A program made the translations under genes and the position numbers. A stretch of 64,000 bases of DNA from an uncultured bacterium (GTDB taxonomy: Bacteria; Planctomycetota; UBA8742; UBA2392): assembly GCA_938014885.1 (NCBI GenBank), contig CALLQI010000010.1:93917-157916 (forward strand), read 5' to 3'. The notes under the pieces are model-generated. The model did no database searches. It saw only the letters and a program-made list of their open reading frames with translations, and was not told where the DNA came from. Below are positions 16,098-24,189 of this stretch, piece after piece; position 1 is the first letter of the stretch, and each line of letters opens with the position of its first letter.

Positions 16098-17126
16098 CTA
16101 GAACTGACGCAGGAAGCGCAGGTCGTTGGCGACGAAGTGGCGGATGTCGCCAATCCCGTGCTTCAGCATCGCAATGCGCTCGACACCCATTCCAAACGCG
16201 AAGCCCGTGTACTTTTCAGGGTCATAGCCCACGGCGCGCAGCACGTTCGGGTCCACCATCCCGCAGCCAAGAATCTCGAGCCAGGGCTTCTTCAAGTGCT
16301 TGAACATCTCGCAATTGATGTCCACCTCGGCACTCACTTCCGTGAACGGGAAGTAGTGCGGCCGCAGGCGCATCTTGGTATCCGCGCCGAAGTATTCGCG
16401 CACGAACAGTTCCAGCACGCTGCGCAGATCGCCGAAGTGCAGGTCTTCGGCCACCGCCAAACCTTCAATCTGGTGGAACATGAAGTGGTGCGTCGCGTCC
16501 ACGGTGTCGGGCCGGTACACGCGGCCGGGCGCAATCACCCGCAGCGGCGGCTTGTGCTTTTCCATGGTGCGGATCTGGATCGTGCTGGTCTGGCTGCGCA
16601 GCAGCAGCGGCACGGGCTTGGCAGGCCAATCGGGGCCCGCGAGTTGCAGATAGAAGTTGTCTTCCTGTCCGCGCGCGGGGTGGCCGGCCGGGATGTTCAG
16701 CGCGTCGAAGTTGTGGAACTCGTCTTCGACCTCAGGGCCTTCGACTTGCGCGAAGCCAAGCCGGTTGAAGATCGAGACAATTTCGTCAATCGTTTGCGTA
16801 ATCAGGTGCGCGTGGCCGACTTCGCGCAGGTCGCCGGGCTTGGTGATGTCGATGCCGGGGCCCGCGGGTTTGGCGTCACCGACGCGCGCCTTGGCGGCCT
16901 CATAAGCTTCGGTGAGCTGTTTGTTGAGCAGGTTGGCGGCCTTGCCGAACTCAGCCTTTTGGTCCTTGGGGACATCCTTCATCGCACCAAGGATTTTCTT
17001 GACGATGCCCGAGCCACCAAGGAACTCACGTCGCGCATCTTCCAAAGCGGCCGCATCGGCAGCAGCCGCAAAGGCAGCCATGCCGGTTGAGAGTGTGCTC
17101 GAAATGTCGTTCAGCGAGTACGCCAT
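16098..17126 (-). CDS. pheS: Phenylalanyl-tRNA synthetase alpha subunit
   Basis: PheS holds the catalytic class II core of the alpha2-beta2 enzyme that charges tRNA-Phe. At 342 residues it has normal length. It has the N-terminal coiled coil (about 1-85) that binds tRNA, motif 2 (GRVYRPDTVDATHHFMFHQI) and motif 3 (GFAFGMGVERIAMLKHGIGD). The usual partner pheT is not next to it, so the beta subunit must be encoded elsewhere. No good ribosome-binding site is visible. Instead a TATAGT box lies 8 bases before the ATG, suggesting a leaderless or nearly leaderless transcript. Confidence 0.97.
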   Translation of the reverse strand: MAYSLNDISSTLSTGMAAFAAAADAAALEDARREFLGGSGIVKKILGAMKDVPKDQKAEFGKAANLLNKQLTEAYEAAKARVGDAKPAGPGIDITKPGDLREVGHAHLITQTIDEIVSIFNRLGFAQVEGPEVEDEFHNFDALNIPAGHPARGQEDNFYLQLAGPDWPAKPVPLLLRSQTSTIQIRTMEKHKPPLRVIAPGRVYRPDTVDATHHFMFHQIEGLAVAEDLHFGDLRSVLELFVREYFGADTKMRLRPHYFPFTEVSAEVDINCEMFKHLKKPWLEILGCGMVDPNVLRAVGYDPEKYTGFAFGMGVERIAMLKHGIGDIRHFVANDLRFLRQF

Positions 17127-17134
17127 GGCGCGCG

Positions 17135-17140
17135 ACTATA
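17135..17140 (-). promoter_or_regulatory. -10 box directly before pheS (leaderless-type)
   Basis: On the minus strand TATAGT ends 8 bases before the ATG at 17126, placing the transcription start at or within a base or two of the start codon. No convincing -35 is seen. Confidence 0.4.
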
Positions 17141-17288
17141 GGCAGCAACGGGTGGCAGGGAAGACGTGTGAAGCATGGGAACTGTTTGCCGGGGGCTCGG
17201 CAGTCCGGCCACTTGAGCAGGCCACCACGCAAACCAGCAGCACGGCAGCTACTGCCACCAGTCTCGAAGCAGGGAGTTGAATGGACAT
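17136..17288 (-). CDS. Small lipoprotein (50 residues)
   Basis: Starting at ATG 17288, the product is MSIQLPASRLVAVAAVLLVC followed by VVAC-SSGRTAEPP, a classic lipoprotein signal with the acylated Cys near residue 24 and only about 26 mature residues. A good AGGAG lies about 6 bases upstream. It lies between eno and pheS on the same strand, and its end overlaps the pheS -10 box. Small lipoproteins of this type are easily missed. Reality is likely but rests on the signal peptide and ribosome-binding site alone. Confidence 0.55.
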   Translation of the reverse strand: MSIQLPASRLVAVAAVLLVCVVACSSGRTAEPPANSSHASHVFPATRCCL

Positions 17289-17353
17289 GTCGGTCTCCTG
17301 GGGTCGCAATTGCCCCACACCTTCAATGTACCGATCGAAGCGACATTCTCAGC

Positions 17354-18625
17354 CTACCGCACAAAGCGGCCTTGCTTGCCTGCGTAGGTGGCGCGGTCGG
17401 CGAGTTCTTCTTCGATGCGCAGCAGCTGGTTGTACTTGGCCACTCGGTCGGTTCGGCACAGGCTGCCGGTTTTGATCTGGCCTGCGTTGGTGGCTACGGC
17501 GAGGTCCGCGATAAACGTGTCTTCGCTTTCGCCGCTGCGGTGGCTGATCACCGTGCCCCAGCCCTTTTCCTGCGCCATGCGGATGCAGGCCAGCGTTTCG
17601 GTCAGGCTGCCGATCTGGTTCAGCTTGATCAGGATCGCGTTGGCTGACGCTTCCGTAAACCCGCGCTGCAGGCGCTTGATGTTGGTGACGAACAGGTCGT
17701 CGCCCACGAGCTGCGTGGTCGCGCCCAGCCGCTTTGTCAGCGCTGCCCAGCCGGCCCAGTCGTCTTCGGCCAGGCCGTCTTCGATGCTCACGACCGGGTA
17801 CTTGGCGCACAGTTGCGCGTAGTAATCGACCATTTCGGAGCTGGTCTTCTTGCCGCCGCCGAACTCGTACTTGCCGTCCTTGAAGAACTCGGTCGCGGCC
17901 ACATCGAGCGCGAGGCTGATCTGCCTGCCCGGTTTGTAGCCGGCTGTTTCGATGGCCTGGTTCAGCAGCTCAAGGCCCTGTGCGTCGCTTTCGAGGTTGG
18001 GCGCAAAGCCGCCTTCGTCGCCGACAGCCGTCGACAGCTTCTTCTCTTTCAGGAGCTTCTTGAGGTGATGGAAGCACTCCGCGCCGGCGCGCAGGGCCTC
18101 GCCGAATGTGGGAAAGGCGTGCGGCACCAGCATGAATTCTTGGATGTCCAGGTTGTTGTCGGCATGTGCGCCGCCGTTCAGCACGTTCATCAAAGGCACG
18201 GGCAAAGTGCAGGCCGTCAGGCCGCCCAAGTATCGGTACAGCGGCATGCCTTCGACTTCCGCGCCGGCGCGGGCGCAGGCGAGTGACACGCCCAGGATCG
18301 CGTTGGCGCCCAGCTTGGACTTGTTTTCGGTGCCGTCGAGCTCAAGCATGATGCCGTCGATTTCAGCCTGCTCGGTTACGTCCAGGCCGCTGAGTTCGGG
18401 CTCGATCATCGCCTCCACATGGCGCGCGGCCTGCAGCACGCCTTTGCCCAGATAGCGGGCGTCCTGATCGCGCAGCTCAAGCGCTTCGTGCGCGCCGGTG
18501 CTCGCGCCGCTGGGCACAATCGCGCGGCCGAACGCGCCGGACAAAGTCTCGACTTCCACCTCGACGGTGGGGTTGCCCCGGCTGTCCAGCACTTCGCGCG
18601 CGATGATGTTGGTGATCTGCGGCAT
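17354..18625 (-). CDS. eno: Enolase (phosphopyruvate hydratase)
   Basis: Enolase interconverts 2-phosphoglycerate and phosphoenolpyruvate in glycolysis. The 423-residue protein shows all signatures: the N-terminal loop VPSGASTGAHEALELRD, the metal ligands in LALDVAATEFF and VSIEDGLAEDDW, VGDDLFVTN, the catalytic Lys in AILIKLNQIGSLTET, and SHRSGESEDTFIADLAVAT. Starts MPQITNIIAREVLDSRGNPT with GAGGG about 7 bases before the ATG. A possible promoter (TTTACC, 16 bases, TAGAAC) lies further upstream on the minus strand, near 18670-18700. Confidence 0.98.
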   Translation of the reverse strand: MPQITNIIAREVLDSRGNPTVEVEVETLSGAFGRAIVPSGASTGAHEALELRDQDARYLGKGVLQAARHVEAMIEPELSGLDVTEQAEIDGIMLELDGTENKSKLGANAILGVSLACARAGAEVEGMPLYRYLGGLTACTLPVPLMNVLNGGAHADNNLDIQEFMLVPHAFPTFGEALRAGAECFHHLKKLLKEKKLSTAVGDEGGFAPNLESDAQGLELLNQAIETAGYKPGRQISLALDVAATEFFKDGKYEFGGGKKTSSEMVDYYAQLCAKYPVVSIEDGLAEDDWAGWAALTKRLGATTQLVGDDLFVTNIKRLQRGFTEASANAILIKLNQIGSLTETLACIRMAQEKGWGTVISHRSGESEDTFIADLAVATNAGQIKTGSLCRTDRVAKYNQLLRIEEELADRATYAGKQGRFVR

Positions 18626-18762
18626 GGTAGGCCCTCGATTGGATAGACGCCCAAAGACTGCTCGCGTTCTAGCCCCGGGCGCGGACAGGTAAAGGCCCCA
18701 CGATTTTGGATTCTAGATTTGGCAAACGGGACTAGGCTGTTGGCCACAACCCGAGACTCGCC

Positions 18763-19587
18763 ATGAATGAGCTTGCACCAGACTTCGCCCTGATCATCGT
18801 TGCCGGCGGCACCGGCAGCCGGCTTGCCCAGCCGCAGAAGAAGGCGTTTGTTGAGCTCGCGGGCGCGCCCCTTTTGCAGCACACGCTGCGCGCGTTTGAA
18901 AACCTGCCCGGGCTGGCTGAAACCGTGATCGTGATGCCCGCCGAAGAACTAAAGGCCCATACCGGCCACGACACCCGGGCCGAAACTGCCAAGCTGCCCA
19001 AACACGCCACCGACTTCGCCCGTGCGCTGGGCGGCCTTGGTGCCACGCGTTTTGTGGTGGGGGGCCGCCGCCGCCAGGACAGCGTGCTGAACGGGCTGTG
19101 GGCCACCAGCGAGCTGCCCTTCGTGATGATCCACGACGCCGCCCGCCCCTTCGTGACGCAAGATGAATTGCTGCGGCTGATGACGGCCACGCGAAAGCAC
19201 GGGGCGGCGATACTGGCGCACCCGGTGCGGGACACCATCAAGCGTGTGAAGGACGGCGCGATCACCGAAACGGTCAGCCGTGCCGACTTGTGGGCGGCGC
19301 AAACGCCCCAGGCCTTCCGGCGTGAGATGCTGCTGCGAGCCCTGCAAAAGCACAACGCCGTAGACCTGACCGACGATGCGGCCGCAGTGGCACTCGATGG
19401 GGCAAGCTGCCAGGTGGTCACGGGCAGCGCGGGCAACTTCAAGCTGACCACGCCTGAGGATATTGAAGTGGCCGAGTCGCTGCTGGCCTTGCGCGCGGCA
19501 CGCAACGGCGACGTGCGTCCCGCCAGCGCGGTATTCCGCAAGATCGGCAGCCACACGATCTTTGACGTGCAGCCGCCGTCCCATTGA
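18763..19587 (+). CDS. ispD: 2-C-methyl-D-erythritol 4-phosphate cytidylyltransferase
   Basis: IspD makes CDP-methylerythritol, the third step of the MEP isoprenoid pathway. The 274-residue protein has the nucleotide-binding loop ALIIVAGGTGSRLAQPQKKA near the N-terminus, VVGGRRRQDSVLNGL, IHDAARPFV and WAAQTPQAF, all family hallmarks. It has about 30-40 residues more than the shortest homologues, including an Arg/Lys/His-containing segment (HTGHDTRAETAKLPKHATDF) inserted near residue 65 and a C-terminal tail. It diverges from eno and is followed after about 90 bases by rpsO. Confidence 0.93.
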   Translation: MNELAPDFALIIVAGGTGSRLAQPQKKAFVELAGAPLLQHTLRAFENLPGLAETVIVMPAEELKAHTGHDTRAETAKLPKHATDFARALGGLGATRFVVGGRRRQDSVLNGLWATSELPFVMIHDAARPFVTQDELLRLMTATRKHGAAILAHPVRDTIKRVKDGAITETVSRADLWAAQTPQAFRREMLLRALQKHNAVDLTDDAAAVALDGASCQVVTGSAGNFKLTTPEDIEVAESLLALRAARNGDVRPASAVFRKIGSHTIFDVQPPSH

Positions 19588-19678
19588 CGATGGATCGCGT
19601 GCTGTTACCCTTCCGCCAACTTAATCCACGCCCGTGACGGCAATCGCTGTCTGAGGCGCATGTGCAACGGAGAGAACC

Positions 19679-19945
19679 ATGGTTCCAAAGAACAAGAAGG
19701 ACGAGATTGTCAAAGAGTACGGGCGCGGCAAAGCTGATTCGGGCTCGCCGGAAGTGCAAGTCGCCCTGCTGACTGAGGAGATTTCAAACCTCACCGTCCA
19801 CCTGAAGATCCACAAGAAAGACCACAGCAGCCGCCGCGGTCTTTTGAAGATGGTCGGCAAGCGCAACTCGCTGTTGAAGTACCTCAACACGAAAGATGAA
19901 AAGCGCTATCGCGAGCTGATCACCAAGCTGGGTATTCGCAAGTAA
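19679..19945 (+). CDS. rpsO: 30S ribosomal protein S15 (uS15)
   Basis: The 88-residue protein has the S15 fold signature: GSPEVQVALLTEEISNLTVH, KDHSSRRGLLKMVGKRNSLL and YLNTKDEKRY. It binds the central domain of 16S rRNA. It is followed by a strong terminator and then pnp, the classic rpsO-pnp order. CGGAGAGA precedes the ATG. Confidence 0.98.
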   Translation: MVPKNKKDEIVKEYGRGKADSGSPEVQVALLTEEISNLTVHLKIHKKDHSSRRGLLKMVGKRNSLLKYLNTKDEKRYRELITKLGIRK

Positions 19946-19951
19946 TCACGG

Positions 19952-19990
19952 GGCGGCCCGCCTTACAAAGCGGGCCGCCTCTTTTGTTTT
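19952..19990 (+). terminator. Rho-independent terminator after rpsO
   Basis: GGCGGCCCGC, an 8-base loop, GCGGGCCGCC, then TCTTTTGTTTT. A 10-bp GC-rich stem followed by a T-rich run, 6 bases after the rpsO stop codon. Confidence 0.9.
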
Positions 19991-19994
19991 GCAG

Positions 19995-20190
19995 TATGGG
20001 CCCGGTGTTCGGGCCCAATCAGTGCGGAGGGTCCGGGACCCTGTCACCCGCGCGGACACAGAGGCCGGTGCTTACCAAAGCCCCAACCTCTCTGCCCGCC
20101 CGGGCAATCCCCCGGCCTTTCGCGCAACATCAAGCAATGCGCCTTTCGCGACAGGGCGAAGGCAACAACAGCCCATTTGGGCAAGAGTGA
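19995..20190 (+). promoter_or_regulatory. Structured leader of pnp
   Basis: About 200 bases between the rpsO terminator and the pnp start can form several hairpins: TGGGCCCG-GTGTT-CGGGCCCA near 19995-20015, a GGGTCC/GGACCC-type stem near 20028-20040, a GCCTTTCGC/GCGAAGGC stem near 20131-20165, and GCCCATTTGGGC (20171-20182) just upstream of the start. In E. coli the pnp leader is cut by RNase III and PNPase represses itself there; whether that applies here is inference. Confidence 0.4.
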
Positions 20191-20194
20191 AAGA

Positions 20195-22504
20195 ATGGCT
20201 ATCCAGAAACTTGAAGTGAACAAACATGTGGTTGAGGTCGAAGTCGGTGGTCGCAAGATCAGCTTCGAAACCGGCTGGCTCGCCAAACAGGCGGCCGGCA
20301 GCGTCCTCGTCCGTGAAGAAAACAGCGCGGTATTCGTCGCTGTCACCACCGCGGCCCCGCGCCCCGGTATCGACTTCTTCCCGCTTACCGTTGAGTACAA
20401 AGAAAAGACCAGCGCTGCCGGCAAGTTCCCCGGCGGATTCTTCAAGCGCGAGGCGCGCCCCAGCACCAAAGAAGTGCTGACCATGCGCATGACCGACCGC
20501 CCGCTGCGCCCGCAGTTCAAGGACGGCTATCGCGACGAAGTCCAGATCAACGGCATGGCCATGTCCGCCGACCCCAACCTGGACCCGGACATCCTGATGA
20601 TCAACGGCAGCAGCGCAGCCTGCATGCTCGCCGGTTTGCCCTTTGACGGCCCTGTCGGCGCGGTCCGCATGGGACGCCGCGATGGCAAGCTGATCGTCAA
20701 CCCCGACTACGAAAACATCGACAACGGCGACCTGAACATGGTTGTGGCCGGCACCATCGCCGGTATCAGCATGGTCGAAGCCGGCGCCAACGAACTGTCG
20801 GAAGACGAAATCGTCGAAGCGCTGGGCCTGGCCCACAAGGCCATCATCAAGATCTGCGAAGCCCAGCAGAAGCTGGTCAAGCTTGCCGGTGTCAAGCCGA
20901 TGGAATTCACGCCCCCGGCCGGCCCCGACGAAGCGCTGGTCAAGGAGTTGCACGGCAAGTACTACGCGCGCTTCCTGGCGGCGATCAAGACCAAGGGCAA
21001 GCACGAACGCGCCGAAGCCCTGAGCGCCATCAAGAAGGAAGCTATCGACGCCTACGCCAAGGTCGCCGACAACGCAACCGCCGAGCAAAAGGCGGCCGCA
21101 GCCGACAAGGGCAAGCAGGTCAGCGCAATTCTGGGCGAGTACAAGTACGAAGCCCTGCGCGAAATCGTGCTGAAGGAAAAGAAGCGCGTCGACGGCCGCG
21201 AACTGCATGAAGTCCGCGACATCAAGATCGAGATCAGCCCGTTCCCGCGTAACCACGGCAGCGTGACCTTCACGCGCGGCGAAACCCAGGCCTTTGTCAC
21301 CTGCACACTCGGCACCGCCGAAGACACGCAGCTGATCGACGGCCTGCGCGAAAGCCGCGAAGAGGCCTTCCTGCTGCACTACAACTTCCCGCCGTTCTGC
21401 ACCGGTGAAGCCAAGCCGATCCGCGGTGTCAGCCGCCGCGAACTGGGGCACGGGGCATTGGCCGAGCGCGCGATCCGCGCCGTCCTGCCACCGACCAACA
21501 GCTTCCCGTACACCATCCGCATCGTCAGTGACATCCTGGAAAGCAACGGAAGCTCCAGCATGGCCACGGTCTGCGGCGCGACGCTCAGCGCCTTTGACGC
21601 CGGCATCCCGCTGCGCAAGTCGGTGGCCGGTGTGGCCATGGGCCTGGTCAGCGACGGCACGACCAACTGTGTGCTGACCGACATCCTCGGCGACGAAGAC
21701 CACGTCGGCGACATGGATTTCAAAGTCTGCGGCACCAAGGACGGCATCACCGCGCTGCAGATGGACATCAAGGTCAAGAACCTCACCGCCGACCTGATGC
21801 GCAAGGCCCTGGGCCAGGCGCGCGACGGTCGCCTGCACATCCTGGCCAAGATGGACGAAGTGCTGGCAGCACCGCGCCCCGAAATCAGCAAGTGGGCCCC
21901 GCGCTATGAGACGGTGAAGATCGACAAGGAACAGATCGGCCTGATCATCGGCCCCGGCGGCAAAAACATCCGCGGCCTGCAGGAAGCCACCAAGACCACG
22001 ATCAGCGTCGAAGAAGACGGCACGATCAAGATCTTCGGCCTTGACGGCGTGGGCGTGAAAGCGGCGGCCACCAAGATCACTGCCATGACCACCAAGCCCG
22101 AGATCGGCCAGCGCTTCAAGGGTAAGGTCGGCAGCATGCGCGAATTCGGCGCGTTCGTTGAATTCAGCGGCGGCCAGGAAGCACTGATCCACGTCAGTGA
22201 GCTCAGCGACGGCTACGTCGAAAAGCCCGAAGACGTGTGCAGCGTCGGCGAAGAGTTCGAATTCGAGATCATCAACGTCGACCCCACGGGCAAGATCAAG
22301 GGCAGCCGCAAGGCCGTAATCCTGAAGGACCGCGGCGAAGAGTACGTGGCCAAGGTTCCCAGCGGGGGCCGTGACCGCGGCGGACGCGGCGGCGATCGCG
22401 GAGGCCGTGGCGGAGGCCGCGGAGGTGACCGTGACCGAGGCCCAAGGCGTGACCGTGGCGACCGTCCACCACGCCGCGAGACCGCAGAAGCCCCACAGGA
22501 ATAA
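20195..22504 (+). CDS. pnp: Polyribonucleotide nucleotidyltransferase (PNPase) with RGG-rich tail
   Basis: PNPase degrades RNA 3'-5' by phosphorolysis. The 769-residue protein has two RNase PH domains (the first starting SFETGWLAKQAAGSVLVREE, the second with FPRNHGSVTFTRGETQAF and SNGSSSMATVCG), a KH domain (GLIIGPGGKNIRGLQEATKT) and an S1 domain (GQRFKGKVGSMREFGAFVEF). After S1 comes an unusual tail of about 45 residues made of Arg-Gly-Gly and Asp-Arg repeats, likely an RNA-binding RGG segment. I chose ATG 20195 (MAIQKLEV); the upstream in-frame ATG at 20177 adds only MGKSER. AAGAGTGAAAG precedes the start. Confidence 0.97.
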   Translation: MAIQKLEVNKHVVEVEVGGRKISFETGWLAKQAAGSVLVREENSAVFVAVTTAAPRPGIDFFPLTVEYKEKTSAAGKFPGGFFKREARPSTKEVLTMRMTDRPLRPQFKDGYRDEVQINGMAMSADPNLDPDILMINGSSAACMLAGLPFDGPVGAVRMGRRDGKLIVNPDYENIDNGDLNMVVAGTIAGISMVEAGANELSEDEIVEALGLAHKAIIKICEAQQKLVKLAGVKPMEFTPPAGPDEALVKELHGKYYARFLAAIKTKGKHERAEALSAIKKEAIDAYAKVADNATAEQKAAAADKGKQVSAILGEYKYEALREIVLKEKKRVDGRELHEVRDIKIEISPFPRNHGSVTFTRGETQAFVTCTLGTAEDTQLIDGLRESREEAFLLHYNFPPFCTGEAKPIRGVSRRELGHGALAERAIRAVLPPTNSFPYTIRIVSDILESNGSSSMATVCGATLSAFDAGIPLRKSVAGVAMGLVSDGTTNCVLTDILGDEDHVGDMDFKVCGTKDGITALQMDIKVKNLTADLMRKALGQARDGRLHILAKMDEVLAAPRPEISKWAPRYETVKIDKEQIGLIIGPGGKNIRGLQEATKTTISVEEDGTIKIFGLDGVGVKAAATKITAMTTKPEIGQRFKGKVGSMREFGAFVEFSGGQEALIHVSELSDGYVEKPEDVCSVGEEFEFEIINVDPTGKIKGSRKAVILKDRGEEYVAKVPSGGRDRGGRGGDRGGRGGGRGGDRDRGPRRDRGDRPPRRETAEAPQE

Positions 22505-22556
22505 TGTGGTAGCCGGCCAAAGAAGCCGGCAGAAGAAGCCGGCAAAACAAGCCAGC

Positions 22557-22589
22557 AAAAGACCCCGCCAAAAGCGGGGTCTTTTCGTC
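22557..22589 (+). terminator. Rho-independent terminator after pnp
   Basis: AAAAGACCCCGC, loop CAAAA, GCGGGGTCTTTT is a 12-bp stem with a built-in T-run. The 50 bases before it carry short repeats of AAGAAGCCGGC. Confidence 0.9.
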
Positions 22590-22627
22590 ACAGCGCAACC
22601 GACCCGGCAGGCCGGAGCTCGGCTGTT

Positions 22628-22735
22628 ATTCGTGTTTATCTGTGTGAATCCGTGGTTACCCCGCAGTTGCCGTTCTCTGCGTCACTGCGCCTCTGCGTGA
22701 AATTGCAGTTGCCGTGCGCCCGGGACGGCCGCGAC
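22628..22735 (-). repeat. GGCAACTGC-family repeat element, reversed copy
   Basis: Read on the minus strand it contains ACGGCAACTGC, TTCACGCAGAGGCGCAGTGA, CGCAGAGAACGGCAACTGC, then ACCACGGATTCACACAG. This is the same design as the pair at 23737-24040 but in the opposite orientation. It lies between the convergent ends of pnp and the 314-residue gene. CGCAGAGx units are phased by 8 bases. Confidence 0.7.
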
Positions 22736-22741
22736 ATGGGG

Positions 22742-23686
22742 TTACGGGCCGCTGGTTTGTATGGCTACTACGTCCAGCAGCTCTTTGAAGCTTGGGTTGG
22801 CGTTGGCGTTGTGTTGTATGTGTCTTCGCAGTTTGCGGGATGGTCTTGGGGGTGGGCCTTTGCCGCCTTGCCTTTGCCACTTTTCGTAGGCTTGGATGTA
22901 TTCGGCGGCGGGCAGCCTCATTGTCGGGTGCTGCCAGATTTCGTCATCCTGGATGCGGCGATTGTTCTGCGCGGGCTTTTCGGCCACGGGTTCTGCGGCC
23001 GGTGTTTCGCTCGGGACTTCGGCTTCGCTCGGCGTTTCAGCTTCAACCGGCGTTTCATCTTCAACAGGCGCTTCAGCCGGCACTTCGGCTTCAACCGGCG
23101 TTTCAGCCGGCGCTTCTGCCGACGCCTGTTCCATTGCCCGGGACTGGCGGATCAGTTCGGCCGTGGACTTTGCGTTCTTGCGCGCTTCCTCGTACTGGCC
23201 GGTCTTGCGCGCGATCGTTTCGTAGCCGCCCTGCGCTGTGGGTTCGCCGCGCAGCCTGACTTGCGGCTCGCGCAGGCCTTCGCCGCGCGGCTTCATGCGC
23301 CGGGGCCGGTTGCCGCGCAGGTAGTACTGCGTGAGCCGGGCCTCAAGCTTCGTGTAAAAGTCGTGCACGAACAGGTCGCCCTGGGCTTCCAGCGCGCGCG
23401 AGTAATCGGCGAAGCTCTTGGCGTGGTTCTCGAGGTTGTCCAGCACGTCCGGCGAAATCGCGAACGCGAGGCCGAGACGTTCGCGCCGGGCTTCGGCCTC
23501 AATGGCGTCGATGGCCAGGCCGGCGGCCATGAAGGCGTAACGCATGCGTTCGCGCTCGGAGTCGACCATCGGGCGCTCGGCGCAAAGCACGGTGTTGGCC
23601 ACGGTCATGCCGGCGCGCAGGCAATCCAGCAGGAACGAGGTGGTCCCGGCCATGAGCTGTCGATTGTGCTGGGTAAGCTCGGACAC
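22742..23686 (-). CDS. Unknown 314-residue protein with Pro/Glu repeat linker
   Basis: No family recognised. Residues 1-125 are predicted helical (FLLDCLRAGMTVANTVLCAE, MRYAFMAAGLAIDAIEAEAR) and resemble polyhydroxyalkanoate-granule phasin-like or helical-bundle proteins only in composition. Residues 191-238 form a Pro/Glu/Ala/Val repeat linker (ETPVEAEVPAEAPVEDETP, roughly five copies of a 6-10 residue unit). The C-terminus (240-314) is basic and ends NPSFKELLDVVAIQTSGP. No signal peptide, so cytoplasmic. GTG-rich coding with no nearby partner genes. Confidence 0.7.
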   Translation of the reverse strand: MSELTQHNRQLMAGTTSFLLDCLRAGMTVANTVLCAERPMVDSERERMRYAFMAAGLAIDAIEAEARRERLGLAFAISPDVLDNLENHAKSFADYSRALEAQGDLFVHDFYTKLEARLTQYYLRGNRPRRMKPRGEGLREPQVRLRGEPTAQGGYETIARKTGQYEEARKNAKSTAELIRQSRAMEQASAEAPAETPVEAEVPAEAPVEDETPVEAETPSEAEVPSETPAAEPVAEKPAQNNRRIQDDEIWQHPTMRLPAAEYIQAYEKWQRQGGKGPPPRPSRKLRRHIQHNANANPSFKELLDVVAIQTSGP

Positions 23687-23736
23687 ACAATTCTCCCACC
23701 CTTAGCAAAAATGGCGCACAGTTTTCGGGCAGAAAA

Positions 23737-23860
23737 ACGGCAACTGCGGTCTCACGCAGAGACGCGGAGACGCGGAGAACGGCAACTGCTTTGGAACCAC
23801 GAAGGGCCACGAAGGACCACGAAGAACGGCAACTGCTTTTGGGTTTAATGGCAACTGCGG
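23737..23860 (+). repeat. GGCAACTGC-family direct repeat, copy A (124 bp)
   Basis: ACGGCAACTGCGG, then TCTCACGCAGAGACGCGGAG (units of 8 bases), ACGGCAACTGC, TTTGGAA, then three 10-base units CCACGAAGGG, CCACGAAGGA, CCACGAAGAA, then CGGCAACTGC, TTTTGGGTTTAA and a final GGCAACTGCGG. Nearly identical to copy B, which has one extra 10-base unit. Confidence 0.9.
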
Positions 23861-23906
23861 TCATCGCGAAAAACAAGAGCCCGGAGCGCGAGCGACGGGT
23901 AGATAC

Positions 23907-24040
23907 ACGGCAACTGCGGTCTCACGCAGAGACGCGGAGACGCGGAGAACAGCAACTGCTTTGGAACCACGAAGCGCCACGAAGGGCCACGAAGGACCAC
24001 GAAGAACGGCAACTGCTTTTGGGTTTAACGGCAACTGCGG
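23907..24040 (+). repeat. GGCAACTGC-family direct repeat, copy B (134 bp)
   Basis: Same order of parts as copy A, with four rather than three CCACGAAGxx units (CCACGAAGCG added). The exact 10-base length difference shows that the 10-mers expand or contract as units. Confidence 0.9.
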
Positions 24041-24139
24041 ACTCGCGCCGACGTGGAGAATCGCTGGCAGGTGTCGGCGCAGTTGGCGTTCTTGGTGGCT
24101 AGTCGTTCTTCTCCATTGGCCACGGTAACTGCAAAGCAC

Positions 24140-24189
24140 CCGCGGGCCGCAGGCCACGCGGGGATGTGGGCGTGACGCCGGCGCTCCCG
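24140..24189 (-). repeat. Dispersed 50-bp GC-rich repeat, copy 1
   Basis: On the minus strand it reads CGGGAGCGCCGGCGTCACGC, a short variable part, CCCCGCGTGGCCTGCGGCCC and GCGG. It matches 42356-42406 at nearly every position. Part of it (CCCGTGGCCTCTGGCCCGCGG type) also occurs at 38652-38673. Confidence 0.7.

Noticed and set aside
20072..22591. 839-codon open frame on the minus strand opposite pnp
   Set aside because: It mirrors the third-codon GC pattern of a certain gene (pnp with all motifs), has no recognisable domain, and would run through the pnp leader and terminator.
23737..24040. Possible CRISPR array
   Set aside because: Only two long repeats with internally repetitive parts; no regular short repeats with unique spacers and no cas genes.
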